DNA from: Rhabdaerophilum sp. SD176
GTDB lineage: Bacteria > Pseudomonadota > Alphaproteobacteria > Rhizobiales > Beijerinckiaceae
DNA length: 64,000 nucleotides
Direction: 5' to 3'
Assembly (NCBI RefSeq): GCF_030143245.1
Contig: NZ_JARJNS010000003.1
Coordinates: 1 to 64,000 of the forward strand
The position numbers and the translations under genes were made by a program. The first letter of the stretch is position 1; each line of letters begins with the position of its first letter. Shown piece by piece: positions 60,750-64,000 of the stretch. The notes beneath the pieces are model-generated. The model was not told the DNA's origin, searched no databases, and saw only the letters and a program-made list of their open reading frames with translations.

Positions 60750-61503
60750 AAGCCTCGGCGGGATAGTCGACCGCCAGGAAATAGAGCCCGTCTGGCGGGG
60801 CGACCGGGCCGCATCTGGCCCTGTCCTGCGCATCAAGCGCTTCCCGCATGGCCCCGACCGGCCATGCACCATGGCCGACCCGGGCCAGCGAACCGACCAT
60901 CGAGCGCACCTGATGATGCAGGAACGAGCGCGCGCTGGCCAGGACATGGATCTCCTCGCCCTGCGCAATCACGTCGAGCCGCTCGAGTGTCCGGACCGGG
61001 CTGTTCGCCTGGCAGGACGAGGCCCGGAATGTCGTGAAATCATGCTTGCCGAGAATGCCCTGCGCGGCCTCGTGCATCGCCGCCGCATCCAGCGGCCGCG
61101 CCACGTGCCAGACCCGCTGTCGATCCAGCGCCGAAGGCGCCCGGCGATTGAGAATCCGGTAGCGGTAATGCCGCCGGATCGCACTCAGCCGGGCATCGAA
61201 AGTCTCCGGCACTTCCGCAGCCTCGAGGACGGCGATGCTTTCGCCATTCTGGGTTAGATGGGCATTGAGCGCATCGCGCAGCGTATCCGGGCGCCAGGGC
61301 TTGGTCAGCGTGACATGCGCAACCTGCCCGAGCGCATGCACCCCGGCATCGGTGCGGCCCGCGCAGATGATGCGGACCGGCGGTTCCCCGAGCTTGCCGA
61401 TCATGCGCTCGATCGCATCCTGGACGGTGCGGCCCCCGGCCTGGCTCTGCCAGCCATGATAGGGCGCGCCGAAATACTCGATCAGCAGCCGGAAGCGCGG
61501 CAT
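60739..61503 (-). CDS. truA: tRNA pseudouridine(38-40) synthase TruA
   Basis: Protein of 254 residues starting [21 protein letters not shown], with the catalytic aspartate in [17 protein letters not shown] near residue 52 and the C-terminal [20 protein letters not shown]. It converts uridines 38-40 of the anticodon arm to pseudouridine. The ATG at 61503 lies one base after the fmt stop; a longer frame into fmt is not supported. Last gene of the def-fmt-truA operon. Confidence 0.96.
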   Translation of the reverse strand: MPRFRLLIEYFGAPYHGWQSQAGGRTVQDAIERMIGKLGEPPVRIICAGRTDAGVHALGQVAHVTLTKPWRPDTLRDALNAHLTQNGESIAVLEAAEVPETFDARLSAIRRHYRYRILNRRAPSALDRQRVWHVARPLDAAAMHEAAQGILGKHDFTTFRASSCQANSPVRTLERLDVIAQGEEIHVLASARSFLHHQVRSMVGSLARVGHGAWPVGAMREALDAQDRARCGPVAPPDGLYFLAVDYPAEAFSL

Positions 61504-61504
61504 A

Positions 61505-62455
61505 TCACGCCGCCGGCCCGGCAATGGCCCGCAGCCCCGGCCCGACCGCCGCACCGCGCAGGAATTCGGTGGCGCTCATCATGCCCTTGCCGGCAGGTTG
61601 GACCTCAAGCAGCTGCACGGCCCCCTCGCCGCAGGCAAGGGTGAGTGCATCGTCAAGAATGGTTCCCGGCTCGCCCTTCCCGGTAACGGGCCGCGCGCGC
61701 CCGACCTTGATGCGCTTGGGGCCGGCACCCCAGTCGAGTTCGAGATAGGCGCCCGGGAAGGGAAAGAGCCCGCGGATCTGGTTATGCACGGTCTGGCTGC
61801 CGGCTGCGAAATCGATCCGGCATTCGGCCTTGCTGATCTTGTGGGCATAGGTCACGCCGGCTTCGGCCTGCGGCTGGAAACCCAGCGAGCCGCGCTCCAG
61901 CGCGGCCAGCGCACGGGCCATCAGGTCGGCGCCGATCACCCGCATCCGGTCATGCAACTGGCCGGTTGTCATGTCCGGACCGATAGTGATGCGTTCGACC
62001 ATGGCGACCGGGCCGGTATCCAGCCCCTCATCCATCCGCATCACCATGACGCCGGTCTCGCGGTCACCGGCCATGATGGCCCGATGGATCGGCGCCGCGC
62101 CGCGCCAGCGTGGCAACAGCGATCCATGCAGGTTCAGGCAGCCGAGAGCGGGCGCATCGAGCACGGGCTTCGGCAGCAGCAGCCCATAGGCGACAACCAC
62201 GGCCACATCGGCCTCATGCGCGGCAAACGCCGCCTGGGCCTCGGCATTTCGAAGCGATTTCGGTGTCAGGACCGGGATACCGAACCCGTTCGCACAGCGA
62301 TGGACCGGGCTCTCGACAAGATCGAGGCCGCGTCGCCCGCCCGGAGCCGGCGCGCGCGTGTAGACGGCCACGACGTCATGGCCCTGTCCGATGATCTCGG
62401 TCAGGGTAGGCACCGCAAAATCCGGCGTGCCCATGAAGATGACGCGCAGGCTCAC
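61505..62455 (-). CDS. fmt: Methionyl-tRNA formyltransferase
   Basis: Protein of 316 residues. N-terminal formyltransferase domain begins [16 protein letters not shown], with the active-site segment [21 protein letters not shown] near residue 107 (Asn, His) and DEGLDTGPV with the catalytic aspartate near 143; the C-terminal tRNA-binding domain follows from about 205. It formylates initiator Met-tRNA. It overlaps def by four bases. Confidence 0.97.
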   Translation of the reverse strand: MSLRVIFMGTPDFAVPTLTEIIGQGHDVVAVYTRAPAPGGRRGLDLVESPVHRCANGFGIPVLTPKSLRNAEAQAAFAAHEADVAVVVAYGLLLPKPVLDAPALGCLNLHGSLLPRWRGAAPIHRAIMAGDRETGVMVMRMDEGLDTGPVAMVERITIGPDMTTGQLHDRMRVIGADLMARALAALERGSLGFQPQAEAGVTYAHKISKAECRIDFAAGSQTVHNQIRGLFPFPGAYLELDWGAGPKRIKVGRARPVTGKGEPGTILDDALTLACGEGAVQLLEVQPAGKGMMSATEFLRGAAVGPGLRAIAGPAA

Positions 62456-62973
62456 GCCTCCGGCTCCTTCAACTTGGCTTGCTTGGCGAATTTTCTGAGC
62501 ACCCGGTCGCGCTTCAGCTTCGAGAGATAGTCGATGAAGAGCACGCCATTGAGATGATCCACCTCATGCTGGATGCAGGTGGCCAGCAATCCATCAGCCT
62601 CGAGGATTTTCGGCTTCAGATCGGCATCCTGATACTGTACGCGAATCCTGTCCGGGCGTTCCACCGTCTCGTAATATTCGGGGATCGAGAGGCAGCCTTC
62701 CTCCATCTCGCGCCGTTCCTCCGACGACCAGACGATTTCGGGGTTGATCAGCACCAATGGCTGGGCGGCTTCCTCCTTGCGCGCGAGATCGATCGTGATC
62801 ACCCGGCGCGGCACGCCGATCTGGATCGCGGCAAGGCCGATGCCCGGCGCGTCATACATCGTCGCGAACATGTCATCGACGAGCAACCGCAATTCGCGGT
62901 CGGCCTCGGCAACCGGGTTCGAGATCAGGCGCAATTGCGCATCGGGAACAATGACAAGGGGTCGGACGGCCAT
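62452..62973 (-). CDS. def: Peptide deformylase
   Basis: Protein of 173 residues, typical length. The three motifs are intact: [10 protein letters not shown] near residue 44, [11 protein letters not shown] near 91 (zinc/iron cysteine) and [12 protein letters not shown] near 134 (two metal histidines and the catalytic glutamate). It removes the formyl group from nascent proteins. The ATG lies divergent from rmuC with about 95 bases between. Confidence 0.97.
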   Translation of the reverse strand: MAVRPLVIVPDAQLRLISNPVAEADRELRLLVDDMFATMYDAPGIGLAAIQIGVPRRVITIDLARKEEAAQPLVLINPEIVWSSEERREMEEGCLSIPEYYETVERPDRIRVQYQDADLKPKILEADGLLATCIQHEVDHLNGVLFIDYLSKLKRDRVLRKFAKQAKLKEPEA

Positions 62974-63067
62974 GGATAACTCTCTTTGGCGTTCACATAG
63001 GCATTGACGGAAGCCCGGTCAACATGTTCATTTTTTGTTCCTGCAGAACGATTCCCCGGGGCCTTTC

Positions 63068-64000
63068 TTGGACGCCACGCTCTTCCTTCTGGGCAACCAG
63101 GCTGTAACGGTTTTCCACGCGCTCGCGGGGGCTGTGGGGATCGTGGTTTGCCTGCTGCTCGTGCAGGTCATTGGCGGGATGCGCCTCCGGCGTGAGCGGT
63201 TGATGGCCCTCGCGCGCGAGGAGGAGCGCCAGCGGGAACTGGATGACAAGGTCGAGTCGATCAACCGCCTGCAATCCGAGATGGCCGGCCGGATGCAGAC
63301 CCTCGGGGAGATTCTCGGCACGAGGCAGGCGGATCTCGCCCGGCTGGTCAGCGAGCGGATGGATTCGGTCCGGCACAGCATGACCTCGAGCCTGACGGAA
63401 ACCGCCCAGCGCAGCCAGGAATCGCTGGCGAAGCTCCAGGAACGGCTGGCGGTGATTGATGCCGCCCAGGCTGATCTCAAGGGATTGACCAGCGAGGTCC
63501 TGAGCCTGAAGGACGTGCTCCAGAACAAGCAGGCCCGCGGGGCCTATGGGCAGGGCAGGATGGAGGCGATCGTCCGGGATGCGCTGCCGGCCTCCGCCTA
63601 TGCCTTCCAGCCGACCCTGTCGAACCGCTCCCGGCCCGATTGTACCATCCTTCTGCCCGGAGATGACCGGCCGCTTGTCATCGATGCCAAATTCCCGCTG
63701 GAGGCCTTTGTCCAGTTACGCGAGGCGCGGAGCGACGACCAGCGCGCGGCGGCCGAGAAGCAGGTCCGGACCGACCTCGGCACGCATCTGCGTGATATTG
63801 CCGGCAAATACCTGATCCCCGGCGAAACGCAGGATATCGCGATGCTTTTTGTGCCTTCGGAGGCAATCTACGCCGATCTCGGCGAGCATTTCGACGATGT
63901 GATCCAGAAGGCCCATCGCGCCCGGATCCTGATCGTCTCGCCCTCGCTGCTCATGATGGCGATCCAGGTCGCACAATCGATCGTCCGCGATGCTGCTGTG
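63068..64000 (+). CDS. rmuC: DNA recombination protein RmuC, 3' part outside the window
   Basis: Open to the right edge (311 codons seen). An N-terminal hydrophobic anchor (about 17-36), a long coiled coil (about 40-160), and the start of the RmuC nuclease-like domain: ARGAYGQGRMEAIVRDALP, VIDAKFPLEAF, and HLRDIAGKYLIPGETQDIAMLFVPSEAIY. RmuC limits inversions at short inverted repeats. No ATG fits the conserved beginning in this frame; TTG at 63068 is chosen, with a TTG at 63035 as alternative, so the start is uncertain. Confidence 0.85.
   Translation, partial: MDATLFLLGNQAVTVFHALAGAVGIVVCLLLVQVIGGMRLRRERLMALAREEERQRELDDKVESINRLQSEMAGRMQTLGEILGTRQADLARLVSERMDSVRHSMTSSLTETAQRSQESLAKLQERLAVIDAAQADLKGLTSEVLSLKDVLQNKQARGAYGQGRMEAIVRDALPASAYAFQPTLSNRSRPDCTILLPGDDRPLVIDAKFPLEAFVQLREARSDDQRAAAEKQVRTDLGTHLRDIAGKYLIPGETQDIAMLFVPSEAIYADLGEHFDDVIQKAHRARILIVSPSLLMMAIQVAQSIVRDAAV

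Noticed and set aside
1-64000. CRISPR arrays, rRNA genes, complete insertion sequences and riboswitches
   Set aside because: No regularly spaced repeats, rRNA segments, transposase genes or conserved riboswitch cores were seen.

Overview
The window is GC-rich DNA from an alphaproteobacterium, most likely of the order Hyphomicrobiales. This rests on the core block at the right end (rpmH-rnpA-yidC-engB-argB facing def-fmt-truA, then rmuC), on protein style, and on ATGA-type coupled gene starts. No species can be named from the sequence alone.

Layout. (1) 42-7726: two divergent, tightly coupled four-gene operons share a 178-base control region. Leftward is a type IV AbiE toxin-antitoxin pair extended by a gamma-glutamylcyclotransferase-like protein and an HExxH metallopeptidase-like protein. 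Rightward is an unknown 186-aa protein, a QueC-like PP-loop enzyme, an XRE-ImmA/IrrE metallopeptidase regulator and a PIN-domain nuclease. This is the best candidate for an undescribed conflict or defence system. (2) 8230-11323: a secreted intradiol dioxygenase-like protein, a QorB-type reductase with its divergent HxlR regulator, and a B3-type metallo-beta-lactamase-fold protein. (3) 11377-22021: an aromatic-acid catabolic locus. A leftward operon (GntR, GST, CoA-transferase, carboxymuconolactone decarboxylase-like, LigI-like lactonase, enoyl-CoA hydratase, TtdA/TtdB-like hydratase) is divergent from a rightward operon (Bug-type binding protein, alpha/beta-hydrolase-fold protein without a nucleophile serine, protocatechuate 3,4-dioxygenase beta and alpha). 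A ketopantoate-reductase-like gene abuts it. (4) 22362-30553: a TRAP binding protein, a TetR/SDR/MFS/hydrolase group with a visible operator pair, membrane proteins, and an ECF sigma factor with a DGPF protein. Three copies of a 60-base intergenic element lie here. (5) 31031-40232: a PhnZ-like HD oxygenase, a LysR regulator, two tandem peptide-type binding proteins, two permeases, a fused two-domain ATPase and a PHP phosphoesterase. Two nearly identical LysR-type boxes tie this together as a probable organophosphonate regulon. (6) 40591-52573: a mobilisation and integration module with a MobA/MobL relaxase, unknown proteins, a Lon-type AAA ATPase, a TraL/ParA-like ATPase operon and a large serine recombinase. 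The recombinase gene runs into the 3' end of tRNA-Arg(ACG), so this is the right end of an integrated element; the left end was not found. (7) 52682-64000: chromosomal backbone.

How it works together: the left part looks like an accessory island carrying defence genes and catabolic or transport cargo, inserted at tRNA-Arg beside housekeeping translation, membrane-insertion and arginine-biosynthesis genes. Whether regions 2 to 5 belong to the same element as the recombinase is inference.
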